Shown in pieces: positions 50,914 to 59,960 of a stretch of DNA of 64,000 nucleotides (its first letter is position 1; the number at the start of each line of letters is the position of its first letter). Under the pieces are notes generated by a model that saw only the letters and a list, made by a program, of their open reading frames with translations, ran no database searches and had not been told where the DNA came from. The stretch spans positions 62,001 to 126,000 of the forward strand of contig AYMD01000008.1 of assembly GCA_000495735.1 (NCBI GenBank), in the 5' to 3' direction. This DNA comes from an uncultured Acidilobus sp. JCHS (GTDB lineage: Archaea > Thermoproteota > Thermoprotei_A > Sulfolobales > Acidilobaceae). The position numbers were made by a program, and so were the translations under genes.

Positions 50914-52316
50914 GACGCGCCTGAGGACTTCCTGTACTTCGGATGGTACTTCTTTATGAACTCCTCCCTTATGTTCGTCAGCTCCTCCTCAGGGAGCTCT
51001 GATAGCACCTCCCAGGCCAGGTCGAGAGTCTGCTCTATCGCCCTGTTCTCCCTGATGCCCTGGCTTAGGAACCTCCTCTCGAAGACGTCCGCGAACCTCA
51101 GGTACTTCCTCTCGGTCTCGCTGAGGCTCTCCTCGCCTACGACCGCGGCCAGGCTCCTAAGCTCAACGCCTCTGCTGTAAGCTGCGTAAAGCTGGTCGCT
51201 CACCTGGGAGTGGTCCTCCCTCGTCTTGCCTGGCCCTATGCCCTCCTTCATGAGCCTTGACAGGCTCATGAGGACGTTGATGGGCGGGTATATGCCCCTG
51301 TTGTAGAGGTCCCTGCTGAGAACTATCTGCCCCTCGGTTATGTAGCCCGTCAGGTCAGGTATTGGGTGAGTTATATCGTCATTTGGCATTGTGAGTATTG
51401 GCATCTGCGTTATGCTTCCCTTTCTCCCGTGGACCCTCCCAGCCCTCTCATAGACGCTTGCGAGGTCGCTGTACATGTAGCCTGGGTAGCCCTGCCTCCC
51501 AGGCACCTCCTCCCTCGCCGCGCTGATCTCCCTCAGGGCCTCCGCGTAGTTGGTCATGTCCGTGAGTATAGCCAGGACGTGCATGTCTCTCTCATAGGCC
51601 AGGTACTCAGCGAGCGTCAGCGCAGACCTTGGGGCGACGAGCCTCAGCATAGCGGGCTCGTTGGCAAGGTTCACGAACATAGCCACCCTCTTCATGGCGC
51701 CCGTCTCCTCGAAGAACCTCCTGAAGAACACGAAGTCATCATACTTTATCCCTATTGCCGCGAAGACCACAGCGAACTCCTCCTCTTCGCCTCTGACCGT
51801 CGCCTGCCTCGCTATCTGGGCGGCAAGCTCGTTGTGAGGAAGCCCGCTGCCGCTGAATATCGGCAGCTTCTGCCCCCTGACCAACGTGTTCATACCGTCT
51901 ATAGCGCTTACGCCTGTTTGTATGAAGTCCTCAGGGTAGGCCCTGACGGCCGGGTTTATGGGAGCCCCATTTATGTCGTACTTCTCCTCAGCCACTATGT
52001 CGGGGCCTCCGTCTATGGGCTTCCCCAGGGCGTCGAATATCCTCCCCAACATGTCCTCTGAGACAGGCATCTCGAGCGTCCTGCCCAGGAACCTCACCTT
52101 AGCTCCGACTGTTGAAATGCCCGCGGTCCCCTCGAACACCTGAACTACCGCCGCGTTCCTCGTAACCTCTAGAACCCTTCCCCTTCTCCTCTCGCCGCTG
52201 TTCAGCTCAACCTCGACTACCTCGTCGTATGCTACCCTGCTGACGCCCTCAACTATGATGAGTGGCCCCCTGATCTCTGAGACCCTCGTGTACTCCTTAA
52301 CGCCTATTACGCTCAT
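50910..52316 (-). CDS. atpB: A-type ATP synthase subunit B
   Basis: Non-catalytic nucleotide-binding subunit of the A1 head, alternating with subunit A. The [11 protein letters not shown] start, [15 protein letters not shown] near 90, [22 protein letters not shown] near 155 (a degenerate P-loop lacking the GKT of subunit A), and [15 protein letters not shown] are typical. ATG 52316 is one base past the atpA stop and has gaggtgg upstream; the frame extends to GTG 52325. In most archaea subunit D follows, but here the next gene is convergent pyrH. Confidence 0.97.
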   Translation of the reverse strand: MSVIGVKEYTRVSEIRGPLIIVEGVSRVAYDEVVEVELNSGERRRGRVLEVTRNAAVVQVFEGTAGISTVGAKVRFLGRTLEMPVSEDMLGRIFDALGKPIDGGPDIVAEEKYDINGAPINPAVRAYPEDFIQTGVSAIDGMNTLVRGQKLPIFSGSGLPHNELAAQIARQATVRGEEEEFAVVFAAIGIKYDDFVFFRRFFEETGAMKRVAMFVNLANEPAMLRLVAPRSALTLAEYLAYERDMHVLAILTDMTNYAEALREISAAREEVPGRQGYPGYMYSDLASVYERAGRVHGRKGSITQMPILTMPNDDITHPIPDLTGYITEGQIVLSRDLYNRGIYPPINVLMSLSRLMKEGIGPGKTREDHSQVSDQLYAAYSRGVELRSLAAVVGEESLSETERKYLRFADVFERRFLSQGIRENRAIEQTLDLAWEVLSELPEEELTNIREEFIKKYHPKYRKSSGAS

Positions 52317-52317
52317 G

Positions 52318-54117
52318 TTAACCACCTCCGAGCTTACTTATTATGTTAACAACGCTCTGCGTAAGCTTCTCTATTTCCTCGACCTTGTCATTAGGTATGT
52401 TGAACCTTGCCTTAACCATGTCGGTGTAGAGCCTACCTATGGCCTCCCTCAGCTGGGCGACAGTCACGTTCCTCTTTATGGCCTCGCTTGCCGCCCTATA
52501 GAACTCTACGAACATCCTCATGAGCGCTACCTGCTTCTGAGGCGTTGTGAACGTGTCGATTGGATCGAAGGCGTTCTGCTTCAGTAGGCCGTCCTTTATG
52601 AGCCTCGCGGTCTCGAGAACCAGCTTGTCCTGCTCGCTCAGGCCCTCTGTGCCCACGAGCCTCACGATCTCTCTCAGAGCGTTCTCCCTGATCAATACGT
52701 CCATTATAACCTTCCTGTACTCGGCCCACCTCTCGTCAACTTTCTTCCTCCACCAGCCCTCAACTGTTTCAGCGTAGGCGCTGTAGCTCAATATCCAGTT
52801 TATGGCTGGATAATGCCTGCTGTAGGCAAGCGCCGTGTCGAGGGCCCAGAAGACCTTGGTGAACCTCCTCGTGTGGGTTGTGACCGGCTCCGTGAAGTCG
52901 CCCCCTGGCGGGCTTACGGCCCCCACCACGGTCACGCTACCAAGCCTCTCAGGGCTGCCCATGGTCCTGACGCGTCCAGCCCTCTCGTAGAACTCTGCAA
53001 GCCTTGAGGCCAGGTAGCTTGGGTAGCCCTCCTCGGCGGGCATCTCCTCAAGTCTGCCAGCTATCTCCCTCAGCGCCTCAGCCCACCTGCTCGTCGAGTC
53101 GGCCACCAGAAGGACGTCATACCCCATGTCACGGTAGTACTCAGCCATCGTTATCCCAACGTAGATGCTTGCCTCCCTCGCGGCGACAGGCATGTTGCTT
53201 GTGTTGGCGATCAGTATGGTTCTCTCCATTAGGGGCCTGCCCGTCCATGGGTCCTTGTAGGTTGGGAACCTCTCCAGGACCTCCGTCATCTCGTTCCCCC
53301 TTTCGCCGCACCCTATGTAAATTATCACGTTGGCCGATGACCACTGAGCTAAACTATGTAGAGTAACGGTCTTGCCTGTTCCAAAGCCCCCAGGTATCAT
53401 GCCCGTGCCGCCCTTAGCCATCGGGAAGAGGAGGTCAATGATCCTCATGCCAGTTATGAGGGGCTCCGTCGGGTCGAGCTTCGCTGAGTACGGCCTTGGT
53501 ATCCTGACGGGCCAGCGGTGCGATAGGTACACCTGCTTGACCTCGCCCTCACCTGTCTCAACCTCCGCTATGGGGTCGACTACAGTGTAGTCCCCTTCGG
53601 AGGCTACCCACTTGAGGACGCCGAAGACGTTCGGCGGAACCATGACCTTATTCAGGACCAGCGGCGTCTCCTGGACAGCCCCTATTATATCGCCTCCTGA
53701 GACCTTGTCGCCAGCCTTAAGTCCTTCCCTTGGCACGAAGTGCCACTTCTTATCCCTGGGTATTGGAGGCACGTTAACGCCTCTCTCAACGAATATGCTG
53801 CGGGCTGGGTTCACCTTAGCTATCTGTTGTGCTATCAGGGGCAGCGGCCTCTGAATGCCGTCGAAGATGCTGCCTATGACCCCTGGGCCGAGCTCAACGC
53901 TCAGCGGCGCGCCGGTGCCCTCCACGGGCTCCCCTGGCCTCAGGCCGCTGGTCGACTCGTAGACCTGCACGTAGGCCGTGTCGCCCCTTATCCTGGTAAC
54001 CTCACCTACGAGGCCCTGTTCACCCACCCTGACCATCTCGTACATCTGGACCCCGGTCATGCCCTCAGCTACAACGAGCGGACCTGATATCCTGACTATC
54101 CTCCCCCTGACGGGCAC
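52318..54117 (-). CDS. atpA: A-type ATP synthase subunit A (catalytic)
   Basis: Catalytic subunit of the A1 head; makes or hydrolyses ATP. Walker [18 protein letters not shown] is near residue 235, [16 protein letters not shown] near 262, [17 protein letters not shown] near 335, and [11 protein letters not shown] near 395. The ~90-residue non-homologous insert typical of A/V catalytic subunits precedes the P-loop. No intein is present, unlike some archaeal homologues. It starts with GTG 54117, two bases after the subunit E stop, so the F-E-A-B genes are tightly coupled. Confidence 0.98.
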   Translation of the reverse strand: MPVRGRIVRISGPLVVAEGMTGVQMYEMVRVGEQGLVGEVTRIRGDTAYVQVYESTSGLRPGEPVEGTGAPLSVELGPGVIGSIFDGIQRPLPLIAQQIAKVNPARSIFVERGVNVPPIPRDKKWHFVPREGLKAGDKVSGGDIIGAVQETPLVLNKVMVPPNVFGVLKWVASEGDYTVVDPIAEVETGEGEVKQVYLSHRWPVRIPRPYSAKLDPTEPLITGMRIIDLLFPMAKGGTGMIPGGFGTGKTVTLHSLAQWSSANVIIYIGCGERGNEMTEVLERFPTYKDPWTGRPLMERTILIANTSNMPVAAREASIYVGITMAEYYRDMGYDVLLVADSTSRWAEALREIAGRLEEMPAEEGYPSYLASRLAEFYERAGRVRTMGSPERLGSVTVVGAVSPPGGDFTEPVTTHTRRFTKVFWALDTALAYSRHYPAINWILSYSAYAETVEGWWRKKVDERWAEYRKVIMDVLIRENALREIVRLVGTEGLSEQDKLVLETARLIKDGLLKQNAFDPIDTFTTPQKQVALMRMFVEFYRAASEAIKRNVTVAQLREAIGRLYTDMVKARFNIPNDKVEEIEKLTQSVVNIISKLGGG

Positions 54118-54118
54118 T

Positions 54119-54718
54119 TCACCTCACCTCGAAGAGCTCCCTAGAAGCGAGACCACGGAGGTACGTGTAGTTCTCCTTTACGAGCTGGTCCAACGTGTAG
54201 TCGAGCCTCACGCTTCCGTCCTTCGAAATGGCCACGACGCCTCCCACTACCTGGACCGGCTCCTCGGAAAGCTCCAGGCCACTATAACCTTTTATGAGAT
54301 CCCTTAACAAGTTGAGGTCCTCTGCTGAGCCACGTATAATGAAACCGCCGTAGGACTCCGCCTCGTCCTGTAGGCTGTCAAGGATCCTCCTTAGGAACTT
54401 CGTGTACCACTCCCCTCTGTTCAGCTTAAGCCTTCTCAGGGCCTCGCTCATCACCTTGTCAGTGGCCTCTGCCTTTATGGACTCCTCCTTGAGCTTAACC
54501 TTCAGGTCAGCCTCTGCCGCCTTGCTCCTTAGAAGCTCGCGGAGCTCCTCTGCCTTTATCTCTATGGCCTTGACTGCCTTCTCAGACGAGGCCTTATGCG
54601 AGGAGTCCGTGAGCTTAAGGGCCGCTGACAGCGCTTCGTCAAGCTGGGACTCCAGCTGCGAGAGTGCCTTCTTAGTCACGCTATCAGCGACCTTCTGAGC
54701 CTCGCCGCTTATGCTCAT
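54119..54718 (-). CDS. atpE: A-type ATP synthase subunit E
   Basis: Peripheral-stalk subunit linking the A1 head to the membrane domain. The N-terminal ~110 residues are a long charged coiled coil ([18 protein letters not shown] and on). The C-terminal domain carries the typical [26 protein letters not shown] segment that binds the head. ATG 54718 is preferred, with gggtga six bases upstream overlapping the subunit F stop; GTG 54727 is the longest frame. Confidence 0.92.
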   Translation of the reverse strand: MSISGEAQKVADSVTKKALSQLESQLDEALSAALKLTDSSHKASSEKAVKAIEIKAEELRELLRSKAAEADLKVKLKEESIKAEATDKVMSEALRRLKLNRGEWYTKFLRRILDSLQDEAESYGGFIIRGSAEDLNLLRDLIKGYSGLELSEEPVQVVGGVVAISKDGSVRLDYTLDQLVKENYTYLRGLASRELFEVR

Positions 54719-54723
54719 ATCCT

Positions 54724-55029
54724 TCACCCTAGGCCTAGCGCTTCAGCCAAAAGCCTCTCTATATTTATGGGCTCTGCCTTGGACCACTTTGTGGGCAGGA
54801 CGAAGACAACAGAGCCTGTACCCGCGACTATCCTCCTCAACCTCTCCTCATCAGAGACGACGTGCTTAAGGACAATGATTAGCCCATAGCCCTCCTCTAC
54901 ACCCCTTTTAACGGCCTCCTCAGCCTCTGACTGGTTTGAAGCCTTCAGCACCGACATCCCTGCCATCCTGAAGAGCGGCAGGCTCTGTTCGTCCCCAACT
55001 ACTAGGACTTTTACCTCTTTAGCTGACAT
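54724..55029 (-). CDS. atpF: A-type ATP synthase subunit F
   Basis: Small central-stalk subunit. The N-terminal Rossmann-like half (VKVLVVGDEQSLPLFRMAGM) and the segment GYGLIIVLKHVV are characteristic, with a C-terminal helix (INIERLLAEALGLG) that contacts the head. 101 residues is normal. It is the first gene of the F-E-A-B operon and divergent from the subunit I gene. Confidence 0.9.
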   Translation of the reverse strand: MSAKEVKVLVVGDEQSLPLFRMAGMSVLKASNQSEAEEAVKRGVEEGYGLIIVLKHVVSDEERLRRIVAGTGSVVFVLPTKWSKAEPINIERLLAEALGLG

Positions 55030-55160
55030 GTCTACCCAGGTTAGGCCTAGAAGGGGTTATTTTAAGCGTTAACAGGTCACGATGAGAGGAAAAGGCCTAT
55101 CTGCTTAGGTTCCTTGCAGACCTTATTAACCTATGCTACTGGCCCCACCAGGGCGCCAGC

Positions 55161-57206
55161 TTGATAATAAGCAACAGGCTTGAAGAGGTGCTGATAGTCG
55201 TACCGAACGAGAACTATGATAAGGCGCTGGCGTCCCTTGCCAACGCCAGCATAATCAATATCGATGAGCCGCCAGAGCCGCTTAAGAACTACACTAACAG
55301 ATCCTACAGGAGGATAGCCCTAGAGGCCACCGAGAGGAAGTCCAGACTCGAGGGCGTATTCAAGGCGTTAGGCCTTGAGCCTAGACCTAGCGAACAGGTC
55401 ACAATAACCGTTAAGGACTGGGAGCAGGCATATCGTGATGTTGTCGCTGCGAACTCCAAGCTTGAAGAGGACATGGAGAGGCTAACTTCAAGGATAACTG
55501 AACTGAACGCCCGCGCTGCGGAGCTCCAGGCGCTCGTCAGCCTCCTTGAGCCTGTGAAGGAGGTCTCAGCGGACATCAGGACAGCCTGGGAGGGCACACA
55601 TGTTAGGGCAGCTGTCGGGGTTATGAGCCCAGATTTAGCGCCCTCAGCCGTAGGAGTCGCTAACAAATACAAGCTCCTTTACATAACGCAGCCCGTCAAT
55701 GAGCTCATGGTATTCGTCATAGCTGGCGAGAGCAACTCCGTCGCGACAGCCGCAGCAGAGCTCTCAAGGCTGGGCTGGAGACGAATAGCTATTCCGCCTG
55801 AGATGCCGGGCTCGCCTAAGGAAGCCTACAATGTCTCGCTTCAGACGTTAACGAAGGTGATGGAGGAGATCTCAGCCTTAAGGTCGGAGGCCCTTAAGCG
55901 CGCTGGGGATCTCAACAGGTACTACGCGCAGGTCTCAGGTCTTGCCAACATCCTAAGAGCTCTGTCGCTCTCGTCGAGAACTGATAGCGTGTCGTTCATA
56001 TACGGCTTTGTTGACCTTAAGGACTCAAAGAAGCTCAGGCGGATCCTGGACGCTTGCTGCGATGGCGCTTACGTAGTTAAGAGCCTCGGAGTGAGACGGG
56101 GCGAGAAGTACGTCCCGACAAAGGTTGACCTGCCGGGTTACTTCAAGTGGTTCCACAGTATAGTGGAGATGTACGGGACGCCCTCAGGTGATGAGATCGT
56201 TCCGACTCTCTTCATGGCCATAACGATGCCAATAATATTCGGCCTGATGTTCCCTGACATTGGCCACGGGCTACTAGTTCTGCTCTTTGCTGTCTTCTAC
56301 ATGATGCCGAGAAGCAGAGACATAGCCAAGGTCGCCTCGGTGCTTGGCGTAGCGGGAATGATAACAGGTTTCCTTGCTGGCGAGTTCTTTGGCCCAGTAT
56401 CAGCTCACGCCATAGGTCTTGACAGGCTTTGGGAACAGCTGGGGTTCAGGGTTCCACCCCTGCTATCGCCCGTGGACGCAGCCACGGAAAGCTCCACAGA
56501 GCCTTACGTGATGCAGCTGTTCAACGAGGCCTTAAGCGTGTCATTCTGGGTAGGGGCCTTCATGCTGATCTTCGGCAATATACTGGGGATAGCTAACGAC
56601 CTTCTGGGCAGGAACTATGAGGACCTCGTTGCAAGAAGGGCCCCGCTGACTCTTCTCTTCCTCGCGGCTGGCCTTCCATTCCTTATTTACTTCAACGCCT
56701 ACAGGGCAGGCTATGTTATAGAGGAGGCCCTCTTCGGCCTTGGAAAGGGCGGACCTATAGAGGCCTTCGTCTTCTATGGGGCCATAGCATCTATTGTCTG
56801 GCTGCTGGTAGGTGAAGGGCTCTACACACTGGCTATAGGCGAGGGCTTCAGGTTAGACCCCATAGAGGGCTTCCTCGGCATGTTTGAGGGCATGCTTCTC
56901 GCCTTAGGCAACACCATCAGCTTCCTTAGGATCATGGGCCTAAGCCTAGCGCACGCTGGGCTCATGGTAGGATTTACAATACTTTACTATGTATCCTTGA
57001 CGCCACACCCCAACCCCTTGACCTATGCTGGGGCAGTGTTGATATATATCGTAGGCAATCTGCTCACGGCAGGCCTTGAAGGCATAGTAGCGTTTGCTCA
57101 TGACCTAAGGCTGCACTTCTACGAGTGGTTTAACAAGTTCTATAGAGGCCTCGGCAGACCTTTCATACCATTGTCCACGCCTGGCGTGACGTTTGTAATC
57201 AGCTAA
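55161..57206 (+). CDS. atpI: A-type ATP synthase subunit I (a subunit)
   Basis: Membrane stator that forms the ion half-channels against the c-ring. The N-terminal ~330 residues are soluble with coiled coils (SKLEEDMERLTSRI). The C-terminal half has about seven or eight membrane helices, with FGLMFPDIGHGLLVLLFA near 365 and the essential-Arg helix LALGNTISFLRIMGLSLAHAGLM near 595. TTG 55161 starts it. It is transcribed divergently from the F-E-A-B genes through a 131-base spacer. Confidence 0.95.
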   Translation: MIISNRLEEVLIVVPNENYDKALASLANASIINIDEPPEPLKNYTNRSYRRIALEATERKSRLEGVFKALGLEPRPSEQVTITVKDWEQAYRDVVAANSKLEEDMERLTSRITELNARAAELQALVSLLEPVKEVSADIRTAWEGTHVRAAVGVMSPDLAPSAVGVANKYKLLYITQPVNELMVFVIAGESNSVATAAAELSRLGWRRIAIPPEMPGSPKEAYNVSLQTLTKVMEEISALRSEALKRAGDLNRYYAQVSGLANILRALSLSSRTDSVSFIYGFVDLKDSKKLRRILDACCDGAYVVKSLGVRRGEKYVPTKVDLPGYFKWFHSIVEMYGTPSGDEIVPTLFMAITMPIIFGLMFPDIGHGLLVLLFAVFYMMPRSRDIAKVASVLGVAGMITGFLAGEFFGPVSAHAIGLDRLWEQLGFRVPPLLSPVDAATESSTEPYVMQLFNEALSVSFWVGAFMLIFGNILGIANDLLGRNYEDLVARRAPLTLLFLAAGLPFLIYFNAYRAGYVIEEALFGLGKGGPIEAFVFYGAIASIVWLLVGEGLYTLAIGEGFRLDPIEGFLGMFEGMLLALGNTISFLRIMGLSLAHAGLMVGFTILYYVSLTPHPNPLTYAGAVLIYIVGNLLTAGLEGIVAFAHDLRLHFYEWFNKFYRGLGRPFIPLSTPGVTFVIS

Positions 57207-57377
57207 GTCAGCTTCGAAGTCCCTACGTTAAATAATGATGATAACATAAGCAAGGTTTAGTAATCTGCGTTCCCCTTTGCTTAAGACCGCTAGAAGAGGT
57301 TTAAATATAATAATGTATAATAACGTTAACAGAATTACAAAGCTTATAACCTGTCGCTACATCGATAAAACCGCGCG
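57207..57377. other. AT-rich spacer after atpI
   Basis: No reading frame of interest. The stretch at about 57299-57355 is strikingly AT-rich (ggtttaaatataataatg and on) compared with the GC-rich genes around it. It holds several TATA-like elements, among them gcttataacc near 57341, which lies 30 bases before the candidate sRNA. Confidence 0.4.
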
Positions 57378-57428
57378 ATGAAGAGGGTTGGTATTACTGA
57401 CCCTAATGAGGAAAGACGCCAGAGCGGA
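57378..57428 (+). ncRNA. Candidate C/D-box sRNA
   Basis: The motifs come in the right order and spacing for an archaeal 2'-O-methylation guide. C-like ATGAAGA is at 57378-57384, a 12-base guide follows, D' CTGA is at 57397-57400, C'-like ATGAGGA at 57406-57412, a second 12-base guide, then D-like CGGA at 57425-57428. C, C' and D each differ from consensus by one base. Flanking cgc and gcg can pair as a terminal stem. A TATA-like gcttataacc lies about 30 bases upstream. Targets were not checked. Confidence 0.35.
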
Positions 57429-57515
57429 GCGTCCTTATGAGGCTTTATCAAAGGCCTACAATAGTCAGGAATATATTTTCTAGTGATATTTTTGGTATTG
57501 AGCGCCGGGGAGAGC

Positions 57516-57974
57516 ATGCAGAGGGAAGCCACAGAGGTTATGGGATCTACCAGGTACAGGGACACGTTAATCTGGCTAATGCTTCTAATACTTTCCCAGA
57601 GGCCTATGCACGGATATGAGATCATAAAGAAGATCAACGAGCTCACTGCAAACCAATGGAAGCCTGCCGCCGGCTCGATATACCCGCTCCTGAGCTACAT
57701 GAAGGACCTGGGCCTGATAGACGTAGTGGTTGTCGAGGAGGAGGGCGTCAGGGGCGGCAGGAAGATAGTTTACGCGCTCACCGACAGGGGCTGGCAGCAA
57801 CTCAATGAGATCTTGACCCGTAAGGTTCAGATCTACGCGAACTTCCTTGACCTCATAGCGGGCTCGTCCCTCAAGGCGCTCGAGGAGCACGGCTTTGCCG
57901 ACAGCGCAAAGGCCCTCCGCTCGAAGTTACTTGAGTGGGCCATGCAGTTTCAGAAGAGGCTTGCAGAGGGCTGA
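57516..57974 (+). CDS. PadR-family transcriptional regulator
   Basis: Winged-helix DNA-binding protein, likely a repressor. The PadR core is clear: TLIWLMLLILSQRPMHGYEIIKKI near residue 17, KPAAGSIYPLLSYMKDLGLI near 50, then GGRKIVYALTDRGWQQL for the wing. A C-terminal dimerisation helix follows. I choose ATG 57516, with ggggagagc upstream and a TATA-like gaatatattt about 45 bases ahead; the open frame starts at 57483. It overlaps no gene, but dph5 follows within three bases. Regulated genes are unknown; the MFS exporter nearby is a conceivable target. Confidence 0.82.
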   Translation: MQREATEVMGSTRYRDTLIWLMLLILSQRPMHGYEIIKKINELTANQWKPAAGSIYPLLSYMKDLGLIDVVVVEEEGVRGGRKIVYALTDRGWQQLNEILTRKVQIYANFLDLIAGSSLKALEEHGFADSAKALRSKLLEWAMQFQKRLAEG

Positions 57975-57976
57975 AG

Positions 57977-58831
57977 TTGCTGTTCATAGTAGGAGCCGGG
58001 CTGGGCCCTCAGCACGTCACTGATCTCGCTAAGAGCCTTATCAAGAGGGCTGAGGTTGTTATCGTAGAGGCCTATACCTCGCCTAACAGCGACTGGCTTG
58101 AAGACTTGGCTAAGGCCCTTAATAAGGCCACGGTTAAGGCCACCAGGGACATGCTGGAGGAAAACGTGAATAAGCTCATAGATATGGCGCGCTACAGGGA
58201 CGTTGTTGTCCTTGTCGCCGGTGACCCCCTCATAGCGACCACCCATTCCTCTGTTGTAGTTGAGGCCCTAACGAGAGGCGTTAAGGTCAAGGTGATACCA
58301 AGCGTCTCAGGCCCCTGCGTAGCTATGTCGCTCTCAGGACTTCAGTTCTACAGGTTCGGCAGGAAGGTCACGGTTCCAGGGCCCTGGAGGGGCGCCGATG
58401 TAACGCCCGTGGCCTACTGGCTCCTTGGTAACCTCTGCCTCGACCTTCACAGCCTCATACTCCTTGACGTTGACCAGGAGGGAAGGCAGCTGCCTCCAGC
58501 TGATGGCACTAGGGAGCTCCTCAAGGCCTTCAACGAGCTCCTAAGCGACCAGAAGGAGAACCTTGGTGACCTGTTGGTGTTAGCGGTGTCGGCGACAGAC
58601 AATGACGTCTATGTGACCTACTCTCGCCTCTCAGAGCCTGAGGCCTTAAGGCCTATTACGCCATCAACGATGATAGTGCCGGCCTCCCTTCACCCTGTGG
58701 AGCAGGAGTTCCTGAAGTTAGTCCATGGGGTTCCATCAGGCCTGATAGACCTTCACCTAAAGCTGTTGAGGAGAATAGATCCCTGTAACCTCTACTTCTC
58801 GGCGCGGCATAAAGTAATGGCTAGCCCATAG
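57977..58831 (+). CDS. dph5: Diphthine synthase
   Basis: SAM-dependent methyltransferase (DphB/Dph5) that methylates the modified histidine of elongation factor 2 in diphthamide synthesis. The tetrapyrrole-methylase-like fold shows LLFIVGAGLGPQHVTDLA at the N-terminus, VLVAGDPLIATTHSSVVVEA near 80, and IPSVSGPCVAMSLSGLQFYRFG near 108. TTG 57977 is preferred because the family starts right at this strand; the frame extends back into the padR gene. Dph6, another enzyme of the pathway, is encoded at 62671-63402. Confidence 0.92.
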   Translation: MLFIVGAGLGPQHVTDLAKSLIKRAEVVIVEAYTSPNSDWLEDLAKALNKATVKATRDMLEENVNKLIDMARYRDVVVLVAGDPLIATTHSSVVVEALTRGVKVKVIPSVSGPCVAMSLSGLQFYRFGRKVTVPGPWRGADVTPVAYWLLGNLCLDLHSLILLDVDQEGRQLPPADGTRELLKAFNELLSDQKENLGDLLVLAVSATDNDVYVTYSRLSEPEALRPITPSTMIVPASLHPVEQEFLKLVHGVPSGLIDLHLKLLRRIDPCNLYFSARHKVMASP

Positions 58832-58877
58832 CCCCTGCAGCAGAAATGGCGACCAAATTAGTTGTTAATACCCCACC

Positions 58878-59960
58878 TTGACGCAGAGAGAGCGGCGCGG
58901 GCCGTTGAGCGAACTTGATAAGACGCGGGAGGTCATAAACAAGCACTTTGAAGTGACGGAGCTCGTTGAGATAGGGAATGGCGCTTATAGGGCGCAGGTG
59001 ATAGGGCTGAAGGAAGGCGACCTGGTGACCTCCTTCAGGTCCCTCTACAGCGAGCTTGTGAGGCTTGGGTATGCCCCGGCCCTAAGGAGGGAGGGGTCCT
59101 CACTTTACCTCATCATAGCCAGGTACGGCTCTCGCTATAACTTGGCCTTATGGATTGCGCTGGCGGCACTTACGATAGCCTCCGTCTACTACTCGGGACT
59201 CGCACTGATAGGCCTTCCAGGAGGGGGCCCATTAACGCCAGGTCTTTACCTGCTCGGCCTCCTGACGCCTCTCCTGATCCATGAATCAGGACACTGGCTC
59301 GCCATGAGGAGGTACAGGGTTCCAAGGAGCCTGCCCTACCTCATACCTGCACCCCCTCTTCAGCTTGGGTTCTTGGGTACCTTGGGCGCCGTCATAAACA
59401 TGAAGTGGATACCGGCCACGGCTGACGAGCTTGCGATAATAGGTGTCTCAGGCCCCCTAGCAGGCTTCCTGGTGGCGCTCCCCGTAGCCTTGGTGGGCCT
59501 GAAGACCTCGGCTTTAGTTCCAGCATCCTTAGTCCCTCCCAGCTCAACGATCTCCGTCGTTCCCATGATCATGAATGTCCTCATGGTCATCGTGCATGCC
59601 CCCGCCGGTTACGTGGTGGAGATGTCGCCCCTTGCCTTTGCCGCTTACATAGTGTTCTTCGTGACGTTCCTGAACCTTATACCAGTAGGGCAGCTCGACG
59701 GAGGACACGTGTTGAGGGCGGCGCTCGGCGAGAGGGGCCACATGGTTATATCGTTCATCCTCGTCGCGGTCCTGTTGGCCTTAGGGCTTTACGTCCCCAC
59801 GCTTGGCCTCTTCGGCCTCATAGCCCTAGCCCTGCTCTTTCTGACCCGAGGAAGGCACCCAGGCCCGGCCCTGGAGGAGTCAAGGCTCAGCAAGTCTGGC
59901 GTTGTAGCCGTTGTAATTTACGGCGTCCTGCTAGCGCTAACGCTACCCATCCCCTCTTAA
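58878..59960 (+). CDS. Site-2 protease-like membrane metalloprotease (M50)
   Basis: Intramembrane zinc protease, probably cleaving membrane-bound regulators. A soluble N-terminal ~85 residues precedes six or seven helices. LLIHESGHWLAMRR near residue 136 contains the HExxH zinc motif, and LNLIPVGQLDGGHVLRAALG near 275 carries the second conserved Asp (PxGQLDGGH). LGFLGTLGAVI between them is also typical. It starts with TTG 58878. The end overlaps the convergent MFS gene by 18 bases. Confidence 0.85.
   Translation: MTQRERRGPLSELDKTREVINKHFEVTELVEIGNGAYRAQVIGLKEGDLVTSFRSLYSELVRLGYAPALRREGSSLYLIIARYGSRYNLALWIALAALTIASVYYSGLALIGLPGGGPLTPGLYLLGLLTPLLIHESGHWLAMRRYRVPRSLPYLIPAPPLQLGFLGTLGAVINMKWIPATADELAIIGVSGPLAGFLVALPVALVGLKTSALVPASLVPPSSTISVVPMIMNVLMVIVHAPAGYVVEMSPLAFAAYIVFFVTFLNLIPVGQLDGGHVLRAALGERGHMVISFILVAVLLALGLYVPTLGLFGLIALALLFLTRGRHPGPALEESRLSKSGVVAVVIYGVLLALTLPIPS

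Noticed and set aside
51366-52061. 231-codon rightward frame opposite atpB
   Set aside because: It lies inside a fully conserved ATP synthase gene and its translation shows no recognisable protein features.
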